In this document: piece after piece, positions 1 to 12,351 of the stretch
How the letters are laid out: each line of letters starts with the position of its first letter
How positions within the stretch are numbered: position 1 is the first letter of the stretch
Origin: Paramecium pentaurelia
Taxonomy: Eukaryota > Ciliophora > Oligohymenophorea > Peniculida > Parameciidae
Reading direction: 5' to 3'
Length of the DNA: 64,000 nt
NCBI GenBank assembly: GCA_905183005.1
Contig: CAJJDO010000008.1
Span: forward strand, 374,927-438,926
Program-made: the position numbers and the translations under genes
The notes under the pieces: model-generated
Told to the model about the DNA's origin: nothing
The model's input: the letters and a program-made list of their open reading frames with translations, nothing else
Databases searched by the model: none

Positions 1-340
1 AATAAGATGTACATCAATCCATTTATTTTATTATACCTTATTTGGAAAGTTCATTGAATTAATTTGAATTCTGATTTATATAAATTTAATATCATTATAA
101 TTTTATATGCAAAATTACAGTATTCTCATTCATTCTATGGCAAGATCATTGCAAAAAAAACACAAAAAAATTATATCATTCATAATACCTTAACCAACTG
201 CTAATAAATTATAAAAATGATTCTTATATCTATTAATAGATTTCTTTTATATTAAATTATTAAGATATTAATTAAATTAAATAATGATGATAATAATTGA
301 TAATAATAAAGTTTAAAAAAAATAAAAAATATAAAAAAAG
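1..340. other. AT-rich intergenic stretch, no gene seen
   Basis: No convincing coding frame (TGA as only stop) and no RNA fold is visible. The last 60 bases, from about 280, are the conserved left flank of the tRNA-Asp cassette that recurs before 1514 and 8230, ending in A-runs that read as a T-rich Pol III terminator on the minus strand. Confidence 0.5.
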
Positions 341-412
341 CTCCGCGTCCGGGAATTGAACCCGGGCCTCAAACGTGACAGGCTTGAATACTAACCACTA
401 TACTAACGCGGA
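341..412 (-). tRNA. tRNA-Asp (anticodon GUC), copy 1
   Basis: Read on the minus strand, a 72-nt cloverleaf starts TCCGCGT and ends ACGCGGA plus discriminator G, so the 7-bp acceptor stem pairs perfectly. The anticodon arm has stem CAAGC/GTTTG and loop CTGTCAC, giving anticodon GTC for aspartate. The T arm is CCGGG/CCCGG around TTCAATT. No intron is seen, and CCA is not encoded. A run of T follows the 3' end (A-run before 341 on the plus strand), a normal Pol III stop. It is identical to the copies at 1514-1585 and 8230-8301. Confidence 0.97.
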
Positions 413-1513
413 TTCTTAATATAAATCTATATATATAATAAATATATCCCAGAACATAATTTTATTAAGATTCAATAGTACTTGTTATCATAGAAGAAAT
501 TTTGATGATAATTTTGATTTGGTTAAGTAATCGAATAATTCAGATCTTCATTACTCAGCTTATACAATTAGTTAGTTGCATTGTTTATTACTTCAATCTA
601 TGTAGTCATTCTTTCATTTAGAAACTTGTAGATTGTATTGGAAAACCCTAAAAATATATTTAATTTATTTAATATATTAAATATTAACAAATATATAAAT
701 TCAATTTGTTAAATCATTTTACATAGTAAATTTTAATTCTCTAAAAATATTAGTAAATCATTTATCAACCTTAAAATACACTTGGTTATTATAATTATTA
801 TTAAAATTGTATAACCATCTCATAATAAAGATACGAATAGCATAATATTAGAGGCTAATTGGGTATTCACTTAAATTTTTTTTATGTTTTAAAGGTTTAA
901 GTAAATCTCCGAGCCTATAATATGTATAGCATATGACAAATGACCTAAGGATAGTTTAGAAGTATTAAACTGTCGAATTATAGGTTTGGACCTTAAATGT
1001 TATAAAACAGAAACCTAGTATTAAAAAGTTGAAATAAATGATCTGAATGGATTTATATTAGAAAAATATAGAGATTGCTCTAAATAAAAACCCATATATA
1101 TAGTGCAGTTAAATTTGATAATGTCATCTTCGCTTAATAAATCATCAAAATATTAAGAACTAGAAATGCAAAATTATTATTATATAAATTTTAGATACTA
1201 TTTTAAAGGCATATAACCTTTTTATTAACATTCATCAATGAAACTTAAACCAAAATTTCTTCCATAATTATTATTAGTTTGAAAACACTTATCTTTTAAA
1301 GATTTTTGAAATATTTACATCTTTCACAATAAAAGCTAAAACTCTAATTTTTATAAGATTTACGAATAAAAATTAGGATTAAAAACTTGAATTTATAAAA
1401 TTATAGATATTTGTATTTAGTTCAATATTGTATAATTAAATTGAATAATAATTGAATAATGATAATAATTGATAATAATAAAGTTTAAAAAAAATAAAAA
1501 AATATAAAAAAAG
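413..1513. other. Intergenic region with a possible exon remnant
   Basis: About 1.1 kb without an intact gene. Bases 413-472 are shared with the right flank of tRNA copy 3. Around 820-1064 the composition is richer and a plus-strand frame is open to a TGA near 1062. With a 32-nt GT...AG segment at about 869-900 removed, it reads GLSKSPSLQYVQHMTNDLR and onward. No ATG begins it, so it may be a gene remnant or chance. The remainder is AT-rich with nothing recognisable. Confidence 0.35.
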
Positions 1514-1585
1514 CTCCGCGTCCGGGAATTGAACCCGGGCCTCAAACGTGACAGGCTTGAATACTAACCACTATACTAACGCGGA
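1514..1585 (-). tRNA. tRNA-Asp (anticodon GUC), copy 2
   Basis: Identical in the 72-nt tRNA body to the copy at 341-412: same acceptor stem, anticodon loop CTGTCAC and T arm. The left flank (about 1441-1513) matches the other two cassettes. The right flank matches for only about 24 nt and then diverges, so this copy has the shortest shared flank. A-runs just left of 1514 give the T-rich terminator on the transcribed strand. Confidence 0.97.
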
Positions 1586-1834
1586 TTCTTAATATAAATC
1601 TATATAATTTATAAATCTTAGACAATTCAGCAATGCTTATCATCTTTTAATTTATTATTAGTAAATAACCTTTTTATATTTTTTAAACTTTATTAACTTA
1701 AATTTTGATAAATAATCTAATATATATAAATGTAACATAACATATAGTGTATATATAAATCACAATAAAAATTATCATGAATTTATGAGTCTAATTAATT
1801 AACTTAATAAATATTAATAAAAATTTATTTGCAA

Positions 1835-3146
1835 ATGTGTATGGGACCAAAATGCCCTTGTATATATCCACCTCTACCACATAAAACTCTAAAATACATT
1901 TCTTTTAGAGAAAGATCTCCAATCGATAGAAACTTAATTAGAAACAAGTTGACAAATATTTCGAAACCTTTATTAACTAAAATTAAATACTAGTCCAGAC
2001 CATCATAATCAATACAATATTAAATATTTGCTTTATTTAACTTGTTAGGCGAATAAAGTGATTAGTGGTTTAGAATATAGAAATTATTAAATAATTATGA
2101 ATAGACAGTAATTTAGTTAACTTAATTAAACGTTAATGAATTAAACAAAAAGTAAATTGATAGATGCTAATATTGGCTTGACGAATATGATAAATTAAAT
2201 AAAGATAATTAGATTACAGTTTTTGCAGATGTTGCCAGAGGGATTCTAAGTAAAATTGTAGAAGTAGAGGAAGAGAAACATTAAATGTTAATGAGAGAAT
2301 TAAAAGATGCTTGTATCAAGAAATATAATGATGAAAGCGAGGTTGATGAAGTGGCCATATTATAGGTAACTTAAGAAACATAGCCTGATCAACCGACAGT
2401 TTAAAAATAAAATGATTAAAGTTTAGAAATAGGAACAAGCGAAAAAGTAAATTAAAATGTATTAGAATCACCAATGAGATCAAATAAAAATAATTTATCA
2501 ATGAATCATCCTCATAATTCATCACTATGTAATATAAGAAGATTTCTTGAAAATTCAAGTCCAAAATCCCCATTAAATTTATCCTTTTGTAAAAGTTAAG
2601 AGAAATCTTTTGGAGATTTTAATAAAAATAGCACTTAAAAGAAATAAAAATGTTCAACTATTATAGGAGGAGGTGTATATAATGATATTATATCATTAAA
2701 AAAAGAATTAGAAATGATTTAGAGAGATATAAGTAGATTAGAATTTAAAAATAAGAAAGATGAGTTTTTATTGAATAGATAAAATTTAAAGAATCATTTT
2801 TAATAAAGTAATGAATAAATTCGATAAGAATTATTGAATATTCGTGCTTAAGTATATATTTATGTTAATTAAGACTTAAAATGATGAAAGTTTTACAGAT
2901 AATTAAAGAAAAGAGAAATTGAAGATAGAAAGAAATCATTCTGCTTTTAGAAAAGAATTGATAGGATCAAAGAGCCCAAGAAATGAAAAATATATTAAGT
3001 ATGTGGAAAAGTATTCAAAAAAATACATACCAATATTAGATAGAATATCATAGTAAGAATAAGAACTTAGATCAGTTCAATCCCAAATAAAATTAGCTGA
3101 AAAGAAAAGGACTATTGAAGAAAATAGATCTAAAAAAATACTTTGA
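1835..3146 (+). CDS. Unknown coiled-coil protein (429 aa)
   Basis: I do not recognise this protein. The frame opens at ATG 1835, with another in-frame ATG at 1841 as the alternative start, and runs to TGA 3144-3146. One 22-nt intron is inferred at 2852-2873, needed to avoid a TGA just after it. The N-terminus is rich in Cys and Pro (MCMGPKCPCIYPPLPHKTLK), followed by a basic segment. Residues around 85-150 are predicted helical with Trp and Tyr (QYWLDEYDKLNKDN). A Ser/Asn-rich linker follows, and the C-terminal third is a charged coiled coil (KKELEMIQRDISRLEFKNKK). Seventeen or more codons are TAA or TAG. It is convergent with the beta-helix gene, 119 bp from its stop. Probably a structural or scaffold protein, but that is inference. 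Confidence 0.75.
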
Positions 3147-3265
3147 TATAATATATATGATATATTTATGGATATTCATTTTAATTAATACTTTTACTTT
3201 TATTACTAATAAAAAATTAAATAAACTTATAATGTTTATTTAAAAGGATTTAGAATCTTATAAAC

Positions 3266-5051
3266 TCATTATAATATGCAATCATAATTTTAAGGTATTC
3301 TAATATCACCACTTATTTTATTTTCTTATACTATTGATTCTAAAGATGGATTTCTTCTTTCAACAACCAATTCAATTTCATTTGATTTAATTACATTATT
3401 TAATATTTTTCCATGACTTTTATCTCTGATAAATAATCCAATTCCATCATTATCATTGATATTATTTTCAAGAATTTCAGGTCGACTATCCTTTAGTATC
3501 ATAATTCCATTACTTTTATTTTTCTATATATTATTAAGTCTAATAACTGGAACTGCTGTTATACAAACAATTCCATCATTCTATAAAATATAGTACAATT
3601 TTTACATTTTCAGCAATAGTATTTCTAAATATCCAACATTTACCACATTCAATTAAGAATATACCTTCACATCTTCCACCAAGAATTTTATTTTCAACAA
3701 TAAACGTATCTACTGAATTTGATCCTCCTAATGCTATATTAGCTTTAATATTATCTGAAATTTCATTTTTTTCAATGACTGCTGATGAAGTTTCAACTAA
3801 TAATACTCCTTAACCTAAATTTTTTGAGATTTTATTTTTTAATATTGAAATGCGTGATTCTGTATCTGCTTTAATTCCTGCTTTTTTATTATAACCAATA
3901 AAAGTATTATCTTCAATTCTAGTATAATTATTTTATCCAGTGCAATGAATTCCATTTTCCTTATTTCCAGATATAGTCTGATTTGATCTTATTCTACAAT
4001 CACATCTTAATTATTCAAATACTTTAGTTAAAACTCCATCAGTAAAATTCTTATCAATTTTATTATCAAATATAGAAGGTTCTGCTGACAAAACTTCAAT
4101 CCCAACAACATTTGATTTAATTTCATTTCCAAATATTTTTGCTTTATTACCAATACCTACTTTAATTCCAGGACCTTCATTGTTTTCAATTCTACATTAC
4201 TCTATTTAAGGAACAGCATCTGCCCCAACTACATGAATACCAACTTTCTTATTCTATAGTATTTTACTACCTACTATTCTAACAATTTTATTAGTGGGTG
4301 ATTGCTGTACTAAAATACCTCCATAAGTATGATTATGCACTTTACAATCTTTAACTATTAAATCTCCCAATTTTATGAAAATACCAATAGTTTTAGCATC
4401 TTAACTTTTAGATGACGTTCCTTTAATTTCACATCTATTCAACTAGGCCTCTGCTCCATTATTTATTGCAATACCTGGTAATATACCTTTGAAAGATTTA
4501 ACAATAAAACTAAATCAGTAATTAATCACTTACTTTAAAGCAATAAAACACTCTTCCATAAACAACTTACCACCATTTAGTAATACAACGCAATTCATAT
4601 TTGTTTCAATTGGTACTTTACTTACAAATTCTTCATCTGGATTTGATTCTAATCCAGGTCCTCCATCTTCATGACCTCCAAATAAATGCTTTGCAATTTC
4701 CTATCCTTCAATCAATTTTTCCAATTCTTCAACTTCCTCACTTGTACCACTATGAGAAATTTTTAATCCAATTAAAGTGCAACGTTGATCACCTACTAAA
4801 TCCACTAAAACTGTAGGTTACGAGGATACGACTAAGATGATATCTCCAACTTTTTCTTTAGGCTCCAAACGAAGTCCTGGCTTATTTATTACTATATTTG
4901 ATGAATAAAGTCCTGGTGCAATTTTAATTACTGTGTTAGGTTCAGCCCTATCAATAGCTTCTTATATTGTTTTATATGGTCCACTTTCTGAATCTACAAT
5001 CAATTATTATTTAAGAACTCCCTTAAGTGCATTATTATCTTAGTGATTCAT
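3266..5051 (-). CDS. Right-handed parallel beta-helix repeat protein (578 aa)
   Basis: The protein begins MNHQDNN and contains GPYKTIQEAIDRAEPNTV, the usual N-cap of pectin-lyase-like beta-helix proteins. It then carries many tandem turns of about 23 residues with the pattern N-x-I-x2-N-x3-GI (for example ISGNKENGIHC and IEKNEISDNIKANI). This is typical of PbH1 repeats in eukaryotic FBXO11, SHCBP1 and bacterial NosD families. No F-box is visible, so it resembles the SHCBP1/FBXO11 CASH domain alone. Two introns fit: 4510-4533 (24 nt) and 3581-3605 (25 nt). No signal peptide is seen, so the protein is likely intracellular. The binding partner (protein or sugar) cannot be told from sequence. Confidence 0.85.
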
Positions 5052-5360
5052 TAATTAAATTTCAAAAATATATTAAAAATGAATATTTATTCATCCTTTT
5101 ATCTTTATTGCTTTTATTTCTAAAAAATTATTATTCTAATCCAAGATATATCAATCTAAATTATATTAATATTTGATAAGGACTTTAACTTTAAATATTA
5201 TTTACAAATCAAAAACTTTGAATTTTAAATTGATATGAAATTGGAATTCATTTATATGTTTTGTTTATTGAATTATATTGTTTAATATGTTCTACTTATT
5301 CTATCAGAATTAATTCAACAAAATATTATTAATAAAATTTGTTAACGGAAACAAAACACA
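5052..5360. other. Intergenic, divergent promoters
   Basis: Roughly 300 bp between two divergent start codons. It is AT-rich with no extra reading frame or RNA I can support; it must hold the promoters of both neighbours. Confidence 0.4.
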
Positions 5361-6467
5361 ATGCTTGTTAATTAATAATCTAAAGTTAATAAAGAAAATC
5401 AAAACCCACTTTTAATTGTCAATTAATAGGAATAACTAAAATTGAATGGTATATTACCAAAAAATCATTTTAATGAAGGAATCACTAATAGATATTAAAG
5501 CACTGTCTCTTGTTATTCATAATCATTAAAAAAATGCACTAGTTCAAGATCATTATAAGAATAAATTGAAAGAATTGCTAAAAAACTTAAATAAAAATAA
5601 GAGAAAGAAATAGTTCAATAGAGTGTAGATCTAAACAAATATTCAATTGATGAAATGATTGACATCTTAAAAAACGATAGGCTTTTACATATTCGATCCT
5701 TGTAATTATAGCCAAGCTCTAATAAAAATAAACAAAACAGTCCTAAAAGTATATTTCCTCCTCTGTAATTGAAATAGAATTTTTAAAGTTTCGAAACTAC
5801 TAAAAGTTCTGAAAATGAAACTATCAATCATAAATTTGACATAAAACCTAAATTTAATAAAATATCTATACCAAAACCTATTAAGAAAATTGAAAGTATA
5901 GAGACCATAAAACCTATAGAAGAAACAAGAAAAAAAAGAACTGTTTCATAAGTAGTAGAGCCTCCTTCCAAAACATTAACGAAATAAGAAAGAATAAAAA
6001 AGGCTTTATAAAATACACATAGGATTGTATAATTATTTAGTTAATTTAATAAAAATAATATATCAAATGAAGAATTACATGAATTAATTAAAACTGAAGG
6101 ATTTAAATTATAATTTGAATGTCTAGTTCAATTTAGTGATAATAATATAGATTGTCGAGGTTAATTACAAAATTTTATGAATTCATAAATTAAGAAATAT
6201 ATAGATTTAAAAAATGCTGAATTAGAGCATTAACGTATTTATCCTATCTATTTAATATAGTAAAGAAGGAGAATTTTAATCAAGTACTTGAAGAGTGTTT
6301 AACTAAATTAACAACTAAATTTTGATAAAAAAATGATAAATAATTTATTAAAAAATGCTGAATATTTATACTAAAATTATTAAAAAAATAATTTGTTTAT
6401 ATTCTCAGAGTATAAACTATAATTATCTTAATATATCTAAACATATGTTGATTTTAAGTAATTGTGA
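5361..6467 (+). CDS. Unknown protein, basic linker and helical C-terminus (368 aa)
   Basis: A single exon runs from ATG 5361 to TGA 6465-6467. The N-terminal 200 residues are polar and low in complexity (KHRS and Q rich, with PIKKIESIETIKPIEETRKK). The C-terminal 150 residues look folded: RIVQLFSQFNKNNISNEELH and LQFECLVQFSDNNIDCRGQL, followed by helical, Gln-rich sequence. A possible 25-nt intron near 6250 was tested and rejected because it creates an immediate TGA. I see no known family signature. Codon use and intronless structure look like those of other genes in the window. Confidence 0.7.
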
Positions 6468-7114
6468 AGTTAATTTAAGTAATAGTATAAAAAATTGCTT
6501 TATTATGTATTTTTTGATTATTAATAATAATAATCATATTATTATTTAGATTTTAAGATTTCATTCTATAAAGAAAGTTCTTTTGGATAAATTCATTGAT
6601 AAAACAATAAAAAAAAAGGAATAAAATAATATAAAATGAATTCATTTGAAATTAATCTAGAAGTTTTTATACATTTTTAAGAATTTTAATATTGTTTTCA
6701 CTTTACCTCATTTTTTATGCTTTATATCTAAAATGCAATTTTGTGTAATACAATATAATCAATTATGAGACCTATGCAATAGATGCAGTCCTAAAGTAAA
6801 TTAATTAGAAATCTAATCCTGTTATTAAATAATTAATCACTAAAGTAATAATTTTTTTTTTCAAAAAAAACTTGATTTGAGATATGCAAGCAATTTTTTT
6901 AATGAAATCTTCTTATAACGAATTATTGACTTAATCAATCATTAATTTATTCTATCTTTTTGGGTTTAGGAGTAATAATTGACATAATAACTCAGCACAT
7001 TTACAGAAAATATGGTCTATACATATTCAGCCATTTTGACCCACTATTATAATAATAGTTATAAGAATAATATATATTATGGATTTAAACAAATTTAAAC
7101 ACACACAATCAATA
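6468..7114. other. Intergenic with one small uncertain ORF
   Basis: The stretch is AT-rich. The only candidate is a plus-strand frame of 79 codons at 6636-6875, described separately. Nothing else stands out. Confidence 0.4.
6636..6875 (+). CDS. Possible small protein (79 aa), doubtful
   Basis: An ATG-initiated frame without TGA reads MNSFEINLEVFIHFQEF, then a hydrophobic stretch, then CNTIQSIMRPMQQMQSQ. With only one stop codon in an AT-rich genome, frames of this length occur by chance. No intron or motif supports it. It is listed because the middle part has more varied amino acids than the surrounding noise. Confidence 0.25.
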
Positions 7115-7411
7115 TCAAATTTGTTCTGTTATGGGAACACTTAACCTTTTGAGAATGAGTGGAGATCGAGTTAATTAGAGGGAGCATCTTTTGCTTGAAG
7201 AACAAGATAAACTGTCTTATGTCTCAGTATCAGAGTCTAGAGAGCGTAAAGAGAAAATCTATTTTTTCTTCGAGTCTTCATAGATAAATTATTTCAATTG
7301 TGGATCAGTGAATTATTCCAATTTTAATTCATCACAAAGATATTTGAGAATACCTGACTCCACTTGGTTCAATGCTTGTTCGCAAATTTCATTTTCCCTC
7401 GTATCATTCAT
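7115..7411 (-). CDS. Small acidic/Ser-rich unknown protein (98 aa)
   Basis: A single-exon frame runs from ATG 7411 to TGA at 7115-7117. The protein starts MNDTRENEICEQALNQVESG, has an amphipathic helix (ILKYLCDELKLEQFTDPQLK), and ends in a Ser/Arg-rich tail with SLRSLDSDTETQDSLSCSSS and RSPLILKRLSVP. GC content is higher than the flanks, which supports real coding. No family is recognised. The Ser/Arg tail offers possible phosphorylation sites. Confidence 0.65.
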
Positions 7412-8229
7412 TATAATTAATAAATTAATAATTTTTTCTAAAGTTTTTTACCTTATAATAGTAAGAGATTAAGGGAAATCAAAATAATTTGAAGTGCTTT
7501 TGATAATTCTAATTCTCTTGACAAAAACCAATTAAATCAAAAGTAATAAAATACAATAAATGAATGAAAAATTTTAAATATAAAATATTAGTTGTGATTG
7601 GATAAACGCTGATTAAAATTTTATTTATAAGGGTTTATCCAGGATTGATTAATAAAATAATTATCTTATTTGAAGGTTATTAGCTTAATTACATCATCTA
7701 TTTATATGATAAATTATACAAATTTAGATAATAAGTGAATAAATGAAAAAATTTATTGAGGGATTTCCATTAATATTTTTGAGTAAATATGAATAGGAAA
7801 AAGAAATTTTAAAACTACTTTAAAGAATAAATTTACCATTAATTAGTATTAATAGATAAAAATATATAATAATATAATGATTTAACTGATTATTATTTTA
7901 TTTATAGATTATCATTAAGCTTACTTTATAAAATAATTATAATTATGCATTTAATCTTACAAATAGAATTTATAATACTTCTTAAAAATTAAGAGTATTT
8001 TATAATAATGACATTAGATTAAATAGATTCAATACAATAATAATATAATAGGCATCAATTAAATTTATTTCTAGTAATACAATTTTTAATATTAAATAAC
8101 AAATTACTCCAATATAATAAATTAAATATTAGTAATATTTGTTTCTACATTGTTTAAAATAGATAAATTGAATAATGATAATAATTGATAATAATAAAGT
8201 TTAAAAAAAATAAAAAATATAAAAAAAAG
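7412..8229. other. Intergenic, one tiny ORF of doubtful value
   Basis: About 800 bp of AT-rich DNA. A 45-codon frame at 7743-7880 (MKKFIEGFPLIFLSKYEQEK) could be a gene remnant but has no other support. The last 65 bases are the conserved left flank of tRNA cassette 3. Confidence 0.35.
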
Positions 8230-8301
8230 CTCCGCGTCCGGGAATTGAACCCGGGCCTCAAACGTGACAGGCTTGAATACTAACCACTATACTAACGCGG
8301 A
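8230..8301 (-). tRNA. tRNA-Asp (anticodon GUC), copy 3
   Basis: The 72-nt body is identical to copies 1 and 2, with perfect acceptor stem TCCGCGT/ACGCGGA, anticodon GTC and an encoded discriminator G. Both flanks are also shared with copy 1: about 65 bp on the left and about 60 bp on the right, up to near 8362. This shows a duplication of a cassette of roughly 200 bp rather than of the tRNA alone. An A-run precedes 8230, giving a T-rich terminator on the minus strand. Confidence 0.97.
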
Positions 8302-8398
8302 TTCTTAATATAAATCTATATATATAATAAATATATCCCAGAACATAATTTTATTAAGATTTAATAATTTAATTATTAATTAATCATATAAATTATTT

Positions 8399-11300
8399 AT
8401 GAATTTTAATATCAATGTCAAAAGTCCATTAATAGAAGAATTTATTGGGCCTTTAAATAAAGCTGATTAAATTTATGATCATCTTGATTATGAATAAATT
8501 CAAATAATTTCAAATGACAAGTATTCACTTTTAATAGTTACAATTAATTTTGAGGGATCATTAGATTAAAGAATTTAAATGGCTTAATAATTAGTAAATC
8601 ATTAAAAGATGATCAATTAAAGATTAAGGAACCTTGGTTTGAATGGAATTTTAGTAGATATTATTAAATATGAGATTATTAATAATGATGATTAAGTATT
8701 GATAATCTGCAAAACAATGAGAATGTCGAAATAGAAAGGGGTAGTGAATTTAGGTTTAGCAAATTGTATTGAATTTTATACAGGGCTTGAATTAAAAGGG
8801 GTGCGACAACATATTGTTATGCATATTGAAGATTTGGGAATGAATAAAATTGTACCCTTCACATTTATGGAGGGTATTTTAAATGAAGATAATTAAGAAT
8901 TAATAGCAAATTTACCCTAAACAGAATAAAATGGTTAGAATGGAAATGAAGTTCATTTCTCTATGTAATCTGTAATTGTAATAATATATAATGATCAACT
9001 TGTTTAATTCAAGTAATTAAATGAAATGTAAGATATTCATATTTTAAAATATTTGGAATTGACTTCAGGGGTAATAATAAGTGATGTGATAAAGAAAAGC
9101 AGGACAACAATAATAAATGATAAAATACATTATTTAAATTAAGATGGAAAAACTATAGCAATAGGTGATATTGGAGAGAGAGGAAATATTTAGTTAAATA
9201 TTAAAATAAAATAATAATACTATACACTTACAGCAGAGTGGAATAATATGAAAGAGTTGATTGTAATTTATTTATGATTAATGAGAATTAAAGAATAGAT
9301 GGATAGTCTTTTGAGCATCTTCCCAATAATTTGTTTACTCCTATAGATGACATTGTCTTGAGTTATTTTAACCATTATGAATTTGATTAAAGAGGGTATT
9401 TATTATAATAATTGTCTAAGTTCTTTAATATTTTTAAATTGTTCTCTAAAAGGAGATGTGAAGAATAAAGTTATAAAAATAAATAAATAGATTAAAAGAT
9501 AGATTTGGTTTATTGCTTTGAAAACAATACTTACTATTTTATAAGTTAATATATAGAATGCTATTTATTAAGATTAAAAATTGTATTTGAGAACATTATG
9601 TAAATTAAATCAAAAGATTCCAATAACACAAGTTGAAATACAAGCTGATCTTAAAGAAGAAGATTTTAATTTAATTTTAGATTAATGCAATTTGAATCCT
9701 CATTTGGAATCATTAATACTTGATGGTTCTACATTTAAAGATACTATTCTTTCTGGTCTTATATAAGGAAACACTTTAAAAACCATCAAAGAATTAAGTT
9801 TTAAAGGATGCCCAAATATCACTGATGAAGGTATTTCTCTTTTATAAAATTTTGGAGTTTAAAAATTAGATTTATCTCATACTTAAATTTATTTAACATT
9901 ACCTTAAAATCTATAAATTTTAAATATATCTTATAGTAAATTCAAAGAAGAAACATTATTATAATTATTTAGAGATAAATCATTAGTGAATCTAATATCA
10001 ATAAATATTAGTGGATTGGCATCTGATAAACTGATATAAGTTATTTTTAGCTGTCATTATAAAGAATTAAGAGTACTCATAGCTAATGAATGTAAATTAT
10101 CATTATCTGTATTTCATCATATTCATGATTCAAAACATGTAAAATAGTTGGATCTATTGAGTTTTTAAGGTTCTATTACAGATGTTGAAGAAAGTATCTT
10201 TAAAAAAAATGGATATGCATTATTAGGAGCAAGTAAAACTAAAATAAATAAATTGAATCTTGCAAATTGTTTAATAAATGACAAATTGATTCATTAGATG
10301 GTTGAATCTGGTAAATTACTAAAGAATCTTAGAGAAATATCCTTATCTGGATGTAGATATATATCTGATAAATCTATATATTTATTGTGTGATGCACATT
10401 ATACATTAACATGTCAATTGAAAAGTCTAGATATATCAAATTTACCATAAATAACAGATTCTTCATTAGAATATTTAGTAAATAAACCTTTGAAGAATTT
10501 ATCAGATTTGAATCTAGCTTATTCAACTTAGATTTAAGCTGAACATTTGAAAAAGGCATTTGATACAGGCAAATTTAATTAACTAAAATATCTAGGAATT
10601 AGTGGCACAAGTGAAAGTGGAGGATAAGCAGATATATTTAAATTTAGTATACCAGAATTATGTACATATTATATCAGAAATCATTTATCTGAAATTCAAT
10701 TAATAGAAATTTATACATCAACAAAGAATATTTAAAATATATCAACAGCAGTATTAAATTTATTGTAAACATAAATTCTCACCAAAATAGTAACGACAGA
10801 TTAAATTATTTTAGAACCAGAAACCTATGATTTATTTAAAAGTTGTGTTGGATGTGAACGATTACTTTTAAATAATAAACCACTTTAATTAGATAATTAA
10901 GATAAAATTGAATAGTAGAACTAACTTACTGCAAATTAATTTTATGAAAAATTACTTAAATAGAATTAGTATGTATTGATAAATAACTCTGAAATAAAAT
11001 TTATTAAATTGATGTTCAATTTTTAAACAATTAGTAAAATATGCTTTAAAAAAACTGAAATAATAGATAAAGATATTCTAGGCATTTGTTAAAATTTGAT
11101 TTTAACTGAAATCAATATTAAGAAATGTAAAAAGCTAACCTTTAAAAGTTTGATTTATTTATAGAAACTTTCAGAAACTTTAATTAATATAGATTTTAGA
11201 GGAACCATTTTTGAAAATTTATATTAAACTCTAGAACACTTATAATATTTTCCTAAACTTTTATATTTAAATGGAGGAAAGTTAAATATTGAAATGTATT

Positions 11301-12351
11301 TTTTTTATAAAATAAATTTAGTATAAATGTTACTGAAACAAATCATGTAATATAAGAATTATAACATTTACCTACTCTTTGGATGTAATTAGAATTAATT
11401 AAATCCTTTAAATTAACTATACGTGCTCATTATATTTAAACATTTAAATTTATTTTTAAAACTTTATCTTTATTACTTAATAAAAATTAAGACTTTATTA
11501 AATCAATATCTTTATAACTTTATTAATTTAAAGTCATATAAGATAAGTCACTTTAATTGTTTCATAATAGTTTATTAAATTTATAATTTTTGTAGCATTT
11601 TCATCTTGGATTTCAAAGGTAATAATTTATAATTAATATTTTAGTATGAAAAATATCTCACTTTTAACTTTAAAAAATATGTTTATAAGTCTTTCTAGTT
11701 TAGACTCTCTTAAATCCCTTTCCATCAGTTTGGATGAGTAAAATTTATCTAATAATTTAGTTGTGAATTATAATTTGTAGATGAAGATCTATTTTTAGCA
11801 TCAACTGTATTTGAAGGAATCAAAAATATGAAGTTATAAAGATTTAGTTTCTCATCTAATGATACAGTAACATATGATCAATCAATATTTTCGAGTCTAT
11901 TTAAATATATGTCTGATATTGATTCTTTAAAGTAAGTTAACTTGAGTTTTTAAAGGTATATAGTTTTTACATATTGATTCAGACATGCAATAAATAGAGA
12001 AAGCTTATCAGAATTATTTTAAACTTTGAAAGAATTGAATTTATAAAGTTTAAGTTTAAATTTTGAATAAAGTGGAGTTAAATATACAAGATAAATATGG
12101 GCAGAATTATTAGAAGTTTTAAGAATGAATTATAGCTTATTACATTTAGAACTCAATTTTAATCATACATTTGAATTGACTGATATGGACATCCTTAATA
12201 TCATTGATGAGCTGTATTGTATGAAATTGACATCAACTTGTGTATCATTAATAGGGTATTTTACAATTAATAATTTAGTTGTTATCATAATGAGAAGAGT
12301 ATAAAGGAATTCACTAATGAAGATGTTAAGAATTATTAATTTTTTATATGA
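8399..12351 (+). CDS. F-box and leucine-rich-repeat protein (1259 aa)
   Basis: Seven short introns (9263-9285, 9396-9420, 11296-11321, 11619-11644, 11738-11760, 11956-11982, 12256-12278) give one continuous frame. Residues 1-288 form an unknown domain (VNLGLANCIEFYTGLELKGV). About 290-340 look like an F-box (EHLPNNLFTPIDDIVLSYF). The rest is cysteine-containing LRRs of the AMN1/FBXL kind, such as LKELSFKGCPNITDEGI-type units and LREISLSGCRYISDKSI, with degenerate LRRs toward the end. F-box/LRR proteins usually pick substrates for SCF ubiquitin ligases, so that role is inferred. Without the first intron the locus would be two genes overlapping as ATGA at 9274-9277, which is very unlikely in a eukaryote. 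Confidence 0.8.

Noticed and set aside
280..310. GATAATAATTGATAATAATA runs as telomere or origin repeats
   Set aside because: They are not the C4A2/C3A3-type telomere repeats of ciliates; they occur only as part of the tRNA cassette flank and as general AT-rich microsatellite-like sequence.
2316..2573. 85-codon standard-code ORF on the minus strand
   Set aside because: It is antisense to a well-supported plus-strand gene whose frame is open over 400 codons under the ciliate code.
6250..6275. Possible 25-nt intron in the 5361-6467 gene
   Set aside because: Its removal brings a TGA within a few codons, whereas the unspliced frame continues for about 60 sensible codons.
9274..9277. ATGA start/stop overlap suggesting an operon-like gene pair
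   Set aside because: A 23-nt intron removes the overlap and gives one frame; bacterial-style overlap is not expected here.
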